Source of the DNA: Amaricoccus sp047275745
Lineage (GTDB): Bacteria > Pseudomonadota > Alphaproteobacteria > Rhodobacterales > Rhodobacteraceae
Length of the DNA: 64,000 nt
Reading direction: 5' to 3'
Assembly (NCBI RefSeq): GCF_047275745.1
Contig: NZ_JBKQWU010000009.1
Coordinates: forward strand, 50,190 to 114,189
Positions within the stretch are counted from its first letter, which is position 1. Each line of letters begins with the position of its first letter. The position numbers and the translations under genes were made by a program. Under the pieces are notes generated by a model. It ran no database searches. It was not told the origin of the DNA and saw only the letters and a list, made by a program, of their open reading frames with translations. Of this stretch, positions 16,629 through 25,093 are shown one piece after another.

Positions 16629-18191
16629 TTGCAGCGCTTGCTCGCCCGCGCGCCGCGTGACATCGCGCGCAGTCTGCCTGCGCTCCGCGGCTGGCGCCGC
16701 ATGGCCGCGGGGATGCTGGCGGGGGCGGGACTCGCGGGCGCTCAGCCGCCGCTCTCCTGGATACCGCTCATCTTCCTCACGCTGCCGATCGTGCTCTGGC
16801 TGATGGACGGGACGCGGCGCGCGATGGGCGCGTTCGGACTCGGCTGGAGCGTCGGAGTCGGCTTTTTCGGCGCCGGCCTGTTCTGGATCGTCGAGCCGTT
16901 CATGGTCGAGCCGGAGGTCTTCGGCTGGCTGGCGCCTGTCGCCCTGATCGGCATGGCCGGGGGCATGGCGCTGTTCTGGGGAGCCGCCTTCGCCGCCGCG
17001 CATCGCTTCTGGCACCGGGGCTGGAGCCGCGCGATCCTGCTCGCCGCGGCCTGGAGCCTGATCGAATTCGCCCGGGGCCATGTGCTGACCGGCTTTCCCT
17101 GGGCGCTGCAGGCCTATGCCTGGATCGACACCCCCATCGCGCAGGTCCTGGCGCTGACCGGACCTTATGGCCTCACCTTCCTGACGCTGTGCGCGGGGCT
17201 CGTCCTCGGACTGGCCCGGCCGCCGGCGATCGTCGCGGCGGGCCTGCTCGTGGCGGCTGGCTGGGGCTTCGGCGCCTGGCGGCTGTCGCCCCCCGCGCCG
17301 GTGCGCGCCGATCCGGTTCAGGTGCGAATCGTCCAGCCCAACATGCCGCAGAACGAGAAATGGCTGCCGGGTCGCGAGCAGGCGTTCTTTCGCCGCCACC
17401 TGGCGTTGAGCGCCGCGCCGGCCGATCCGATGCCGGATGTGACGATCTGGTCGGAAACCGCGGTCGCCTTCGTTCTCGACAACGATCCCGCCGCCCAAGC
17501 CGCGGCGGCGGCCTCGGTCGGCCCCGACGGCCATCTCCTGCTCGGCATCCGCCGGGCTGAGTCTCGCGCCGGAGGCTGGGCCTGGTTCAACGCGCTCGCA
17601 GCCCTCGGCCCGGACGGCGCGGTCGGGGCCGTCTATGACAAGGTCAGACTCGTTCCCTTCGGCGAGTACATCCCGCTCAAGGGCCTGACCGCGCGGCTCG
17701 GCATCCCGGCGCTCACGACCCTGACCCGGGGCGGGTTCACCCCCGGCCCGGGCTCGCGCGTGGTCTCCGCGCCCGGAGTCCCACCATTCCTGCCGCTGAT
17801 CTGTTACGAGGCGATCTTCCCGGAAGCGGCACGCGCGCGCGGCGAGCGTCCCGAATGGCTCATACAGGTGACCAACGATGCCTGGTTCGGCGAAATCTCC
17901 GGCCCGTATCAGCATCTCGCCCAGGCGAGGGCGCGTGCGATCGAGCAGGGTCTGCCGCTCGCGCGGGCGGCGAACACCGGGATCTCGGCGATGGTCGGTC
18001 CGCGCGGAGAGATCGTCGCGGAGCTCGGCCTCGGCGAGCAGGGTTACCTCGATGCCCCGCTTCCGGGCACGTTTCCGAAGACTACATACGCCCGGACCGG
18101 CGACGGCCCGTCAGTCTTATTAATGGTTTCAATTTTCGTATTAACTGCTACAGTTTTTCGCGATGGAATTTTGAAGTCCCGCCACCGATAA
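16629..18191 (+). CDS. lnt: Apolipoprotein N-acyltransferase Lnt
   Basis: 520 residues. Several N-terminal membrane helices (about residues 20-220) precede a nitrilase-like periplasmic domain. The catalytic triad is visible as Glu in WSETAVAF, Lys in YDKVRLVPFGEYIP and Cys in LICYEAIFPE. It transfers the third acyl chain to diacylglyceryl-Cys lipoproteins. The TTG at 16629 is the most upstream start; an ATG about 24 codons later is also possible. The last 80 bases are strikingly AT-rich compared with the rest of the gene and encode a final hydrophobic helix (LLMVSIFVLTATVF). Confidence 0.93.
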   Translation: MQRLLARAPRDIARSLPALRGWRRMAAGMLAGAGLAGAQPPLSWIPLIFLTLPIVLWLMDGTRRAMGAFGLGWSVGVGFFGAGLFWIVEPFMVEPEVFGWLAPVALIGMAGGMALFWGAAFAAAHRFWHRGWSRAILLAAAWSLIEFARGHVLTGFPWALQAYAWIDTPIAQVLALTGPYGLTFLTLCAGLVLGLARPPAIVAAGLLVAAGWGFGAWRLSPPAPVRADPVQVRIVQPNMPQNEKWLPGREQAFFRRHLALSAAPADPMPDVTIWSETAVAFVLDNDPAAQAAAAASVGPDGHLLLGIRRAESRAGGWAWFNALAALGPDGAVGAVYDKVRLVPFGEYIPLKGLTARLGIPALTTLTRGGFTPGPGSRVVSAPGVPPFLPLICYEAIFPEAARARGERPEWLIQVTNDAWFGEISGPYQHLAQARARAIEQGLPLARAANTGISAMVGPRGEIVAELGLGEQGYLDAPLPGTFPKTTYARTGDGPSVLLMVSIFVLTATVFRDGILKSRHR

Positions 18192-18270
18192 GAATTTCCA
18201 GGGTGGTTTTGTCTCAGACCTAGCATGGCGCGGCCAAGTGGCGCTGGGGCAATGATTTTTTGGGGTGGTG
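18112..18270 (+). promoter_or_regulatory. AT-rich stretch spanning the lnt 3' end and the XRE regulator leader
   Basis: From about 18112 to 18270 the base composition drops well below the local GC level, with runs such as TTATTAATGG, AATTTTCG and GATTTTTTGGGG. It likely carries the promoter of the XRE gene and would be a favourable target for nucleoid proteins or MucR. I see no unambiguous -35/-10 pair. Confidence 0.35.
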
Positions 18271-18659
18271 AGTTGCCATTGACCGCGAATGAAATCGACA
18301 GGTATGTCGGGTCGAGGATGCGTATGCGCCGGGAAGCGCTGGGCGTCAGCCAGGGGCGCCTCGGCAGGCAGCTCGGGCTCACCTTCTCGCAGATCCAGAA
18401 GTACGAGAAGGGGTCGAACCGGATCGGCGCGGGCCGGCTCTATCAGATCGCCATGTTTCTCGACGTGTCGCTCGGGTTCTTCTTCGAGGGGCTCGAAGGC
18501 TCCGTCGGCGGTCTGGAGATCCGGCCGATCCATGACAAGGAGAGCGAACTCGTCGAGGCGTACCGCGCGATCCGCGCGGAGGAGACGCGGTCGTCGGTGC
18601 TCGCCCTCGTGCGGTCGCTGGCCGCGCAGCGCGCGGAGGGGCGCGCGGCCTCCGGCTGA
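18225..18659 (+). CDS. XRE-family helix-turn-helix regulator
   Basis: Up to 144 residues. The Cro/CI-type HTH is clear: VGSRMRMRREALGVSQGRLGRQ, then LGLTFSQIQKYEKGSNRIGAGRLYQIA. It is followed by a short C-terminal helix-rich part. The start is uncertain: ATG 18225, ATG 18252, or TTG 18273/18279 behind GGGGTGG at 18262-18268. The TTG starts give the N-terminus most like relatives, which begin a few residues before the HTH. The same regulator is commonly found between lnt and metK in Rhodobacterales. Its targets are unknown. Confidence 0.88.
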   Translation: MARPSGAGAMIFWGGELPLTANEIDRYVGSRMRMRREALGVSQGRLGRQLGLTFSQIQKYEKGSNRIGAGRLYQIAMFLDVSLGFFFEGLEGSVGGLEIRPIHDKESELVEAYRAIRAEETRSSVLALVRSLAAQRAEGRAASG

Positions 18660-18976
18660 TTTTCGCGCATGCGAAGAGGTTCCCGACCGGCCGCCCGGCG
18701 CGGCGGGCGGGGCAACACCCGCCCGGGCGGCCCAGAGCCGGCGTGCGGGATCGCTCCGGCTTCTTTCGCGCCGCGTCATGTCGCCGCGCGAAGTCCGGCT
18801 TCCACCGTCCAAACCGCCGGGAAGAGCGCCGCGATCACGTCGCGACGATCACGCGGCCACGATCACGTCGGTGTGGCGCGGCGCGGTCGCGCGGCCGGTC
18901 ACCGCATAGGTCGTTGACCTCGCTCCCCGCCGTGGCTTAGGTACGCTGCTGTTCGAACCGAGAAAGGTTTTGTTGC
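18660..18976 (+). promoter_or_regulatory. 317-base gap holding the metK promoter
   Basis: No gene is supported. TTGACC at 18914-18919 and TAGGTA at 18938-18943 (18-base spacer) form a plausible sigma-70-type promoter whose transcript would begin about 30 bases before the metK ATG. AGAAAGG at 18961-18967 is the ribosome binding site. I looked for the SAM/SAH riboswitch that often precedes metK in Rhodobacterales and did not find its conserved core. Confidence 0.5.
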
Positions 18977-20146
18977 ATGAGTAACCGCGGCGAATACATC
19001 TTTGCCTCCGAATCCGTGTCCGAAGGGCATCCCGACAAGGTTTGCGACCGCATCTCCGACGCGGTGCTGGATGCCTTCCTCGCCGTCGATCCCGAGGCGC
19101 GCGTCGCCTGCGAGACATTCGCCACCACCGACCGTGTCGTGGTCGGCGGCGAAGTGCGTGGGCCCGGCGACGTCCTGGCGCGGGTCGAGGATATCGTCCG
19201 CGACTGCGTGAAGGACATCGGCTACGAGCAGAAGGGTTTCCACTGGGCGACGCTGCAGGTGCACAACTACCTGCATGGCCAGTCCGAGCACATCGCCCAG
19301 GGCGTGGACGCGGGCGAGGACAAGGATGAGGGCGCCGGCGACCAGGGCATCATGTTCGGCTACGCGGTAGACGAGACGCCGGAACTGATGCCCGCGCCGA
19401 TCCACTACGCCCATGCCATCCTCCGCCGGCTCGCCGCGGTCCGCAAGGACGGCACCGAGCCGCGCCTCGGCCCCGATGCGAAATCGCAGCTCTCGCTGCG
19501 CTACGAGGGCGGCAAGCCGGTCGAGGTGTCGAGCCTCGTGCTCTCGACCCAGCATCTCGACGAGGACATGACCTCGGCGGATGTGCGCGAGATGGTCGAG
19601 CCCTATATCCGCGAGGTCCTGCCCGAGGGCTGGCTGACCGACGCGACCGCCTGGCACGTGAACCCGACCGGTCGCTTCGTGATCGGCGGCCCCGACGGCG
19701 ACGCCGGGCTGACGGGGCGCAAGATCATCGTCGACACCTATGGCGGCGCGGCCCCGCACGGCGGCGGCGCCTTCTCGGGCAAGGACCCGACCAAGGTGGA
19801 CCGCTCGGCGGCCTATGCCGCGCGCTATCTGGCGAAGAACGTGGTCGCCGCCGGTCTGGCGAGCCGCTGCGTGATCCAGCTTTCCTATGCGATCGGCGTC
19901 GCGAAGCCGCTCTCGATCTACGCCGACACCTTCGGGACCGGGACGGTGCCGGAGGCCGCGATCGAGGCGGCGCTCTCGAATGTCATGGACCTGACGCCGC
20001 GTGGCATCCGGACGCAGCTCGGCCTCAACCGGCCGATCTACCAGCGGACCTCGGCCTATGGCCATTTCGGCCGCGCCGCGGATGCCGACGGCGGCTTCTC
20101 CTGGGAGCGGACCGACCTGACCGAGGCGCTCAGGAAAGCCGTCTGA
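18977..20146 (+). CDS. metK: S-adenosylmethionine synthetase
   Basis: 389 residues, the normal length. It makes S-adenosylmethionine from methionine and ATP. Signatures are visible: FASESVSEGHPDKVCD (ATP site), GAGDQGIMFGYA (methionine-site hexapeptide GAGDQG) and the P-loop-like GGGAFSGKDPTKVDRSAAY. SAM is the co-substrate of MiaB, TrmB and the radical SAM protein encoded nearby. metK has its own promoter, and trmB follows 52 bases later. Confidence 0.98.
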   Translation: MSNRGEYIFASESVSEGHPDKVCDRISDAVLDAFLAVDPEARVACETFATTDRVVVGGEVRGPGDVLARVEDIVRDCVKDIGYEQKGFHWATLQVHNYLHGQSEHIAQGVDAGEDKDEGAGDQGIMFGYAVDETPELMPAPIHYAHAILRRLAAVRKDGTEPRLGPDAKSQLSLRYEGGKPVEVSSLVLSTQHLDEDMTSADVREMVEPYIREVLPEGWLTDATAWHVNPTGRFVIGGPDGDAGLTGRKIIVDTYGGAAPHGGGAFSGKDPTKVDRSAAYAARYLAKNVVAAGLASRCVIQLSYAIGVAKPLSIYADTFGTGTVPEAAIEAALSNVMDLTPRGIRTQLGLNRPIYQRTSAYGHFGRAADADGGFSWERTDLTEALRKAV

Positions 20147-20198
20147 CAGCGGACCGGAGCGGCCGGTCGCCGCGCCATTTCGCGGGGAATCCGACCAG

Positions 20199-20954
20199 AT
20201 GGATGAAATTCCTCCCGGCGCGGCCCGACCGCGCCGCGACTTTCACGGGCGGCGGCATGGCAAGGCGCTGCGCCCCAACCAGCGGCGGCATCTGGCCGAG
20301 CTTCTGCCGCGGATCGCCGTCCCGCTCGACCCGGCGCCGATCGATCTCGAAACGCTCTTCGGGGGGGCGCGGCCCGTCTGGCTCGAGATCGGCTTCGGCG
20401 GTGGCGAGCATCTCGTGCATCAGGCGCTGGAAAACCCCGGCGTCGGCCTGATCGGCTGCGAAGCCTTCGTGAACGGCGTCGCGATGGCGCTGAACCAGAT
20501 CGAGGAAGCGGGGATCGAGCCGGCCGGCATCAAGCGCGCCGCCGATCGGCCCCTTGGTCCCGGCGCCGCGCCCAAGGGCAACGTCCGCCTGCACGCGGGC
20601 GACGCGCGGGATTTGCTCGACGCTCTGCCCGATGCCTGTCTCGCCAGGGTCTTCCTGCTCTATCCCGACCCCTGGCCGAAGGCGCGCCACGCGCGGCGCC
20701 GCTTCACCAGCGTCGAGAACCTGACGCTTCTCGCACGGGTGATGAAACCGGATGCCGAGCTTCGCGTGGCGACCGACATTCCCGACTACGTGGCGCACAC
20801 CCGCGCGTCGATCGGCGCCGTCCCGGAACTCTTCGTCACCGCCGGGCGCGATGCCTCGCAACCCTGGCAGGACTGGTTCCGCACCCGCTACGAGGCGAAG
20901 GCGATCCGGGAAGGCCGGGAACCCGGCTACCTTACCTTCACGCGCCGCGCCTGA
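20199..20954 (+). CDS. trmB: tRNA (guanine-N7-)-methyltransferase TrmB
   Basis: 251 residues. It methylates G46 in the tRNA variable loop using SAM. The SAM-binding motif EIGFGGGEHL, the family signature YPDPWPKARHARRRF and the C-terminal TRYEAKA are all present. The basic N-terminus (RPRRDFHGRRHGKALRPNQ) is typical for tRNA contact. It lies downstream of metK, as in related genomes, and is convergent with the SDR gene across a 68-base gap. Confidence 0.96.
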   Translation: MDEIPPGAARPRRDFHGRRHGKALRPNQRRHLAELLPRIAVPLDPAPIDLETLFGGARPVWLEIGFGGGEHLVHQALENPGVGLIGCEAFVNGVAMALNQIEEAGIEPAGIKRAADRPLGPGAAPKGNVRLHAGDARDLLDALPDACLARVFLLYPDPWPKARHARRRFTSVENLTLLARVMKPDAELRVATDIPDYVAHTRASIGAVPELFVTAGRDASQPWQDWFRTRYEAKAIREGREPGYLTFTRRA

Positions 20955-21022
20955 TCGACGGGTATCACTCCGATCAGGATGTGTCCTGTGCGCCGCCGCG
21001 GCCCTGCGCGACCGCGCTCCGC

Positions 21023-21787
<765 letters not shown>

Positions 21788-22006
21788 GGCCGTCTCCCTC
21801 GCACCGCCGCCGTCCCGGGGATTGTGCCGATCGGGCCGACGATGTCGACGCCAATGTCCGGGCGGAGGGCGCGAATGTCATGGGAAGGGGAAGCGTGGAT
21901 CGTTTAGCCAATCGCGGCCCCGCCCGGAACCCGGCCGGGGGGCTTTCGGTTTGGATCTCGTCGAGCAGCGGCGCGGCGCCGCGTTCACAGCCAAGGAGCA
22001 TCGACC

Positions 22007-22477
22007 ATGAAGATCTCGGATCTGTTTTCCAGCCTGGCGCGCAACGCTCAGGAATTCGAGAAGCGCGTCGCGGAATGGCAGGAGGACCTCAGCAACCGCG
22101 GCGACGAGATGATGGAGAGCGCCAGGAAGTGGCGTCAGTCGGCCGAGGAGCGCCAGAAGGCGCTGGACGAGCAGATCAAGGGATATTTCAACGACGCGAA
22201 CGAACAGGTGAAGGCGCAGTGGGACAAGGCCAAGACCGAATGGGACGCGGAGGTCGCCAAGATCAAGGCGAAGGGTGAGGAGATGCGCCAGGCGGCGCAG
22301 AACATGCATCAGGAGGATGTCGCCGACTGGGCCGAGGCCTACGCGGCGAACATGGTCGCCTATGCCGGGCAGGTGCAGGAGGAGGCCAGCAAGGCCGTCG
22401 CCGCCGCCACCGAGGCGCGCGCCAAGGCCGAGGCGAACACGGCCGGGTCGAGCGGGACCGGGACGGGAAAGGCTTGA
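22007..22477 (+). CDS. Highly charged coiled-coil protein, function unknown
   Basis: 156 residues, almost wholly helical, rich in Lys, Glu, Gln and Ala, with heptad-like hydrophobic spacing from about residue 8 to 140 and regularly placed Trp (EWQED, KWRQS, QWDKA, EWDAE, DWAEAY). The C-terminus is a low-complexity Gly/Ser/Thr tail. No signal peptide or membrane helix. The pattern suggests an elongated cytosolic helical protein, perhaps a scaffold or chaperone-like factor. I do not recognise the family. It stands alone, in a 219-base and a 190-base gap. Confidence 0.7.
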   Translation: MKISDLFSSLARNAQEFEKRVAEWQEDLSNRGDEMMESARKWRQSAEERQKALDEQIKGYFNDANEQVKAQWDKAKTEWDAEVAKIKAKGEEMRQAAQNMHQEDVADWAEAYAANMVAYAGQVQEEASKAVAAATEARAKAEANTAGSSGTGTGKA

Positions 22478-22667
22478 TCGGCAAGGCTTGAACCACGCGG
22501 GTTCCGGCGGGCGCGCGGGCGGCGGCGCCCGAACATAAGGCGCGCCCAGCCAAACTCCGCGTCGTCGGGCTACTTGGGCCGTTGTGGATGATCCCTCCCC
22601 GATGGACAGGGGCGCGCGGCATCGCGTAAACGGGGCTCCGGTTCCGAAGGCTGGAGGACAATCCGCG

Positions 22668-24005
22668 ATGGCCGGTCATGGCGTGCCCGCTCCGATGCGA
22701 TCAACGAAATCCGGTCCGCTCACCGGCACGGCGGAGATCCCGGGCGACAAGTCGATCTCCCACCGCGCGCTGATCCTCGGCGCGCTCAGCGTCGGCGAGA
22801 CGCGAATCACGGGACTCCTCGAAGGCGAGGACGTGCTCGATACCGGCCGCGCGATGGCGGCCTTCGGCGCGACGGTGGAGCGGCTGGGCGAGGGCGAGTG
22901 GCGCGTCGCGGGCGTCGGTGTCGGCGGGTTCCGCGAGCCGGAGGACGTGATCGACTGCGGCAATTCCGGCACCGGTGTCCGGCTCATCATGGGCGCGGTC
23001 GCGACCTCGGACCTGACCGCGGTCTTCACCGGCGACGCCTCGCTCCGCTCGCGGCCGATGGGCCGGGTGACGGAGCCGCTCGCGCTTTTCGGCGCCACCG
23101 CGACGGGCCGGCGCGGCGGGCGGCTGCCGCTGGCGCTGACCGGCGCGGCGAACCCGCTCCCCGTCACCTACAGGAGCCCGGTTCCCTCGGCGCAGGTCAA
23201 ATCCGCGGTGCTGTTCGCCGGGCTGAACGCGCCGGGCATCACCACGCTGATCGAGCGCGAGGCGACGCGGGATCATACCGAGCGAATGCTGACCGGCTTC
23301 GGCGCCGAGGTGACGACCGAGATCACCGAGGAGGGGCGCGTCATCACCCTGCGCGGCCAGCCGGAACTGCGCCCCCAGGCCATCGCCGTTCCGCGCGATC
23401 CGTCGAGCGCGGCCTTCCCGGTCGCCGCCGCGCTGCTCGCGGAAGGCTCGGAGGTTCTGGTGCCCGGCATCGGTCTCAACCCGACGCGCGCGGGCTTCTA
23501 CGATACCATGGTCGAGATGGGCGCCGACATCGCCTTCGAGAACCGCCGCGACGAGGGGGGCGAGCCCGCCGCCGATCTCAGGGTGCGCTACGGGGTGCTG
23601 AAGGGCGTGGAGGTGCCGCCGGAACGCGCCGCCTCGATGATTGACGAATATCCGATCCTGGCGGCGCTCGCCGCGACCGCGGAGGGCAGGACGGTGATGC
23701 GCGGTGTCAAGGAACTCCGCGTGAAGGAGAGCGACCGGCTCGATGCGATGGCGCGCGGGCTGGAAGCCTGCGGCGTCAGGATCGAGGAGGGGCCGGATTT
23801 CCTGATCGTGCACGGCATGGGCGCCGATGGCGTGCCGGGTGGTGCCACGGTGGAAAGCCGGCTCGACCACCGGATCGCAATGGCCTTCCTCTGCCTCGGC
23901 CTCGCGACCAGGGCGCCGGTCACGGTGGACGACGCCGGCCCCATCGCGACGAGCTTCCCGAATTTCGTGCCGCTGATGCGCGGGCTCGGCGCGGAGATCG
24001 GCTGA
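22668..24005 (+). CDS. aroA: 3-phosphoshikimate 1-carboxyvinyltransferase (EPSP synthase), class II type
   Basis: 445 residues from ATG 22668, with GGAGG ten bases ahead; an upstream ATG in frame is less likely. It joins shikimate 3-phosphate and PEP in the aromatic amino-acid pathway. GDKSISHR and GNSGTG mark the substrate sites. All four motifs used to define class II (glyphosate-insensitive, CP4-like) enzymes are visible: RDHTE, GDKS, SAQVK and NPTR. It starts the co-transcribed run aroA-GFA-cmk and overlaps the next gene by one base (TGATG). Confidence 0.96.
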   Translation: MAGHGVPAPMRSTKSGPLTGTAEIPGDKSISHRALILGALSVGETRITGLLEGEDVLDTGRAMAAFGATVERLGEGEWRVAGVGVGGFREPEDVIDCGNSGTGVRLIMGAVATSDLTAVFTGDASLRSRPMGRVTEPLALFGATATGRRGGRLPLALTGAANPLPVTYRSPVPSAQVKSAVLFAGLNAPGITTLIEREATRDHTERMLTGFGAEVTTEITEEGRVITLRGQPELRPQAIAVPRDPSSAAFPVAAALLAEGSEVLVPGIGLNPTRAGFYDTMVEMGADIAFENRRDEGGEPAADLRVRYGVLKGVEVPPERAASMIDEYPILAALAATAEGRTVMRGVKELRVKESDRLDAMARGLEACGVRIEEGPDFLIVHGMGADGVPGGATVESRLDHRIAMAFLCLGLATRAPVTVDDAGPIATSFPNFVPLMRGLGAEIG

Positions 24006-24373
24006 TGGCGATCGGAGGATGCCTTTGCGGCGCGGTCCGGTATCGGGTCGATGGCCTGCTCGCCGATCTGGCCGCCTGCCATTGCACCCACCTGTGCCGC
24101 CGGGCGAGCGGGCATCCCCTCGCCGCTGCCCCCGCGCGCCCGGTGGATCTGACGGTCGAGGGCGCGGTCGCCTGGTACGAATCGACCCCCGGCGAGATCC
24201 GGCGCGGCTTCTGTCCCACCCGCGCCTCGCAGCTTCTATGGGATCGAATTGGCGCGGAGACGATCGACGGCGAGGCCGGGCTCCGGCTTCGCGAACACAT
24301 CTTCGTGGCGGACAAGGGCGATTATTGCGACATCGCTGATGCTCTGCCCCAGCGCCCGGGAGGACGGAATTGA
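24005..24373 (+). CDS. GFA/CENP-V-family protein with altered zinc ligands
   Basis: 122 residues. The fold family is recognised from GGCLCGAVRYRV and HCTHLCRRASGHP. In typical GFA proteins the second site is C-x-C-x2-C; here one residue is inserted (CHCTHLC). The later CPxCG motif reads CPTRAS, so the expected second cysteine is Arg. One zinc site is therefore probably weakened. It is translationally coupled on both sides, to aroA by one base and to cmk by four (TTGA). Activity is doubtful. Confidence 0.75.
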   Translation: MAIGGCLCGAVRYRVDGLLADLAACHCTHLCRRASGHPLAAAPARPVDLTVEGAVAWYESTPGEIRRGFCPTRASQLLWDRIGAETIDGEAGLRLREHIFVADKGDYCDIADALPQRPGGRN

Positions 24374-24999
24374 TCTTCACGGTTGCGATCGACGGGCCGG
24401 CGGCGGCGGGGAAGGGCACGATCGGCCGCGCGGTGGCGCGGGAGCTCGGCTTCGCCCATCTCGATACCGGGCTGCTCTACCGCGCGGTCGGCACGCGGGC
24501 GCTGCATGACGGGAACGGCGTGATCGATCCCGTCTGGGCGGCGGAGATCGCGCGCCAGCTCGATCCGGCGGATCTCGAAAGCCCCGATCTCCGGAGCGGC
24601 CGGGCGGGGCTCGCGGCGTCGAAGGTCGCGGCGCTGCCAGACGTGAGGACGGCGCTGCTCGATTTCCAGAAGCGCTTCGCGCGGCGCGATGGGGGCGCGG
24701 TGCTCGACGGCCGCGACATCGGCACGGTGATCTGCCCGGAAGCGGAGGCGAAACTCTTCGTCACCGCCTCGGACGAGGTGCGGGCCGCGCGGCGACATGC
24801 CGAACTTGGCACCGGCACGGTCGACTCCGTCCTCGCCGACCTGCGCGCGCGCGATGCCCGCGACGCGGGGCGCGACGTGGCTCCGCTGCGCGCCGCGGCC
24901 GACGCCTTCTTGCTCGACACCTCCGATAAGACTATATCGGAAGGCGTGGCCGAGGCGATCGGCTACGTCAGGGATCGCATTTTCGCGGGTAGGGGTTGA
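24370..24999 (+). CDS. cmk: Cytidylate kinase
   Basis: 209 residues with a TTG start at 24370 behind GGAGGACGG. It phosphorylates CMP/dCMP. The P-loop is IDGPAAAGKGT near the N-terminus, followed by the NMP-binding region LDTGLLYRAVG and DGRDIGTVICPEAEAKLFVTA. The aroA-cmk-rpsA order is widely conserved in proteobacteria. The only difference here is the GFA gene between aroA and cmk. Confidence 0.96.
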   Translation: MIFTVAIDGPAAAGKGTIGRAVARELGFAHLDTGLLYRAVGTRALHDGNGVIDPVWAAEIARQLDPADLESPDLRSGRAGLAASKVAALPDVRTALLDFQKRFARRDGGAVLDGRDIGTVICPEAEAKLFVTASDEVRAARRHAELGTGTVDSVLADLRARDARDAGRDVAPLRAAADAFLLDTSDKTISEGVAEAIGYVRDRIFAGRG

Positions 25000-25093
25000 C
25001 CCACGCCCGTTTTTGGTCTTTGAGCGCCCATCAACTTTTCGAAAGACCGGTGGACTCAACCGCCCGGCCAGTAACTCTCAAACGGAGAACTTG
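24996..25093 (+). promoter_or_regulatory. rpsA leader and possible promoter
   Basis: TTGACC at 24996-25001 overlaps the cmk stop and is followed after 17 bases by the weak -10 TTTGAG (25019-25024). GGAG at 25084-25087 is the rpsA ribosome binding site. S1 autoregulates translation in other bacteria through its leader; no specific structure is evident in these 98 bases. Confidence 0.35.

Noticed and set aside
18880..18976. SAM/SAH riboswitch upstream of metK
   Set aside because: Expected in Rhodobacterales, but the conserved core around the ribosome binding site is not present; only a promoter and a short leader are seen.
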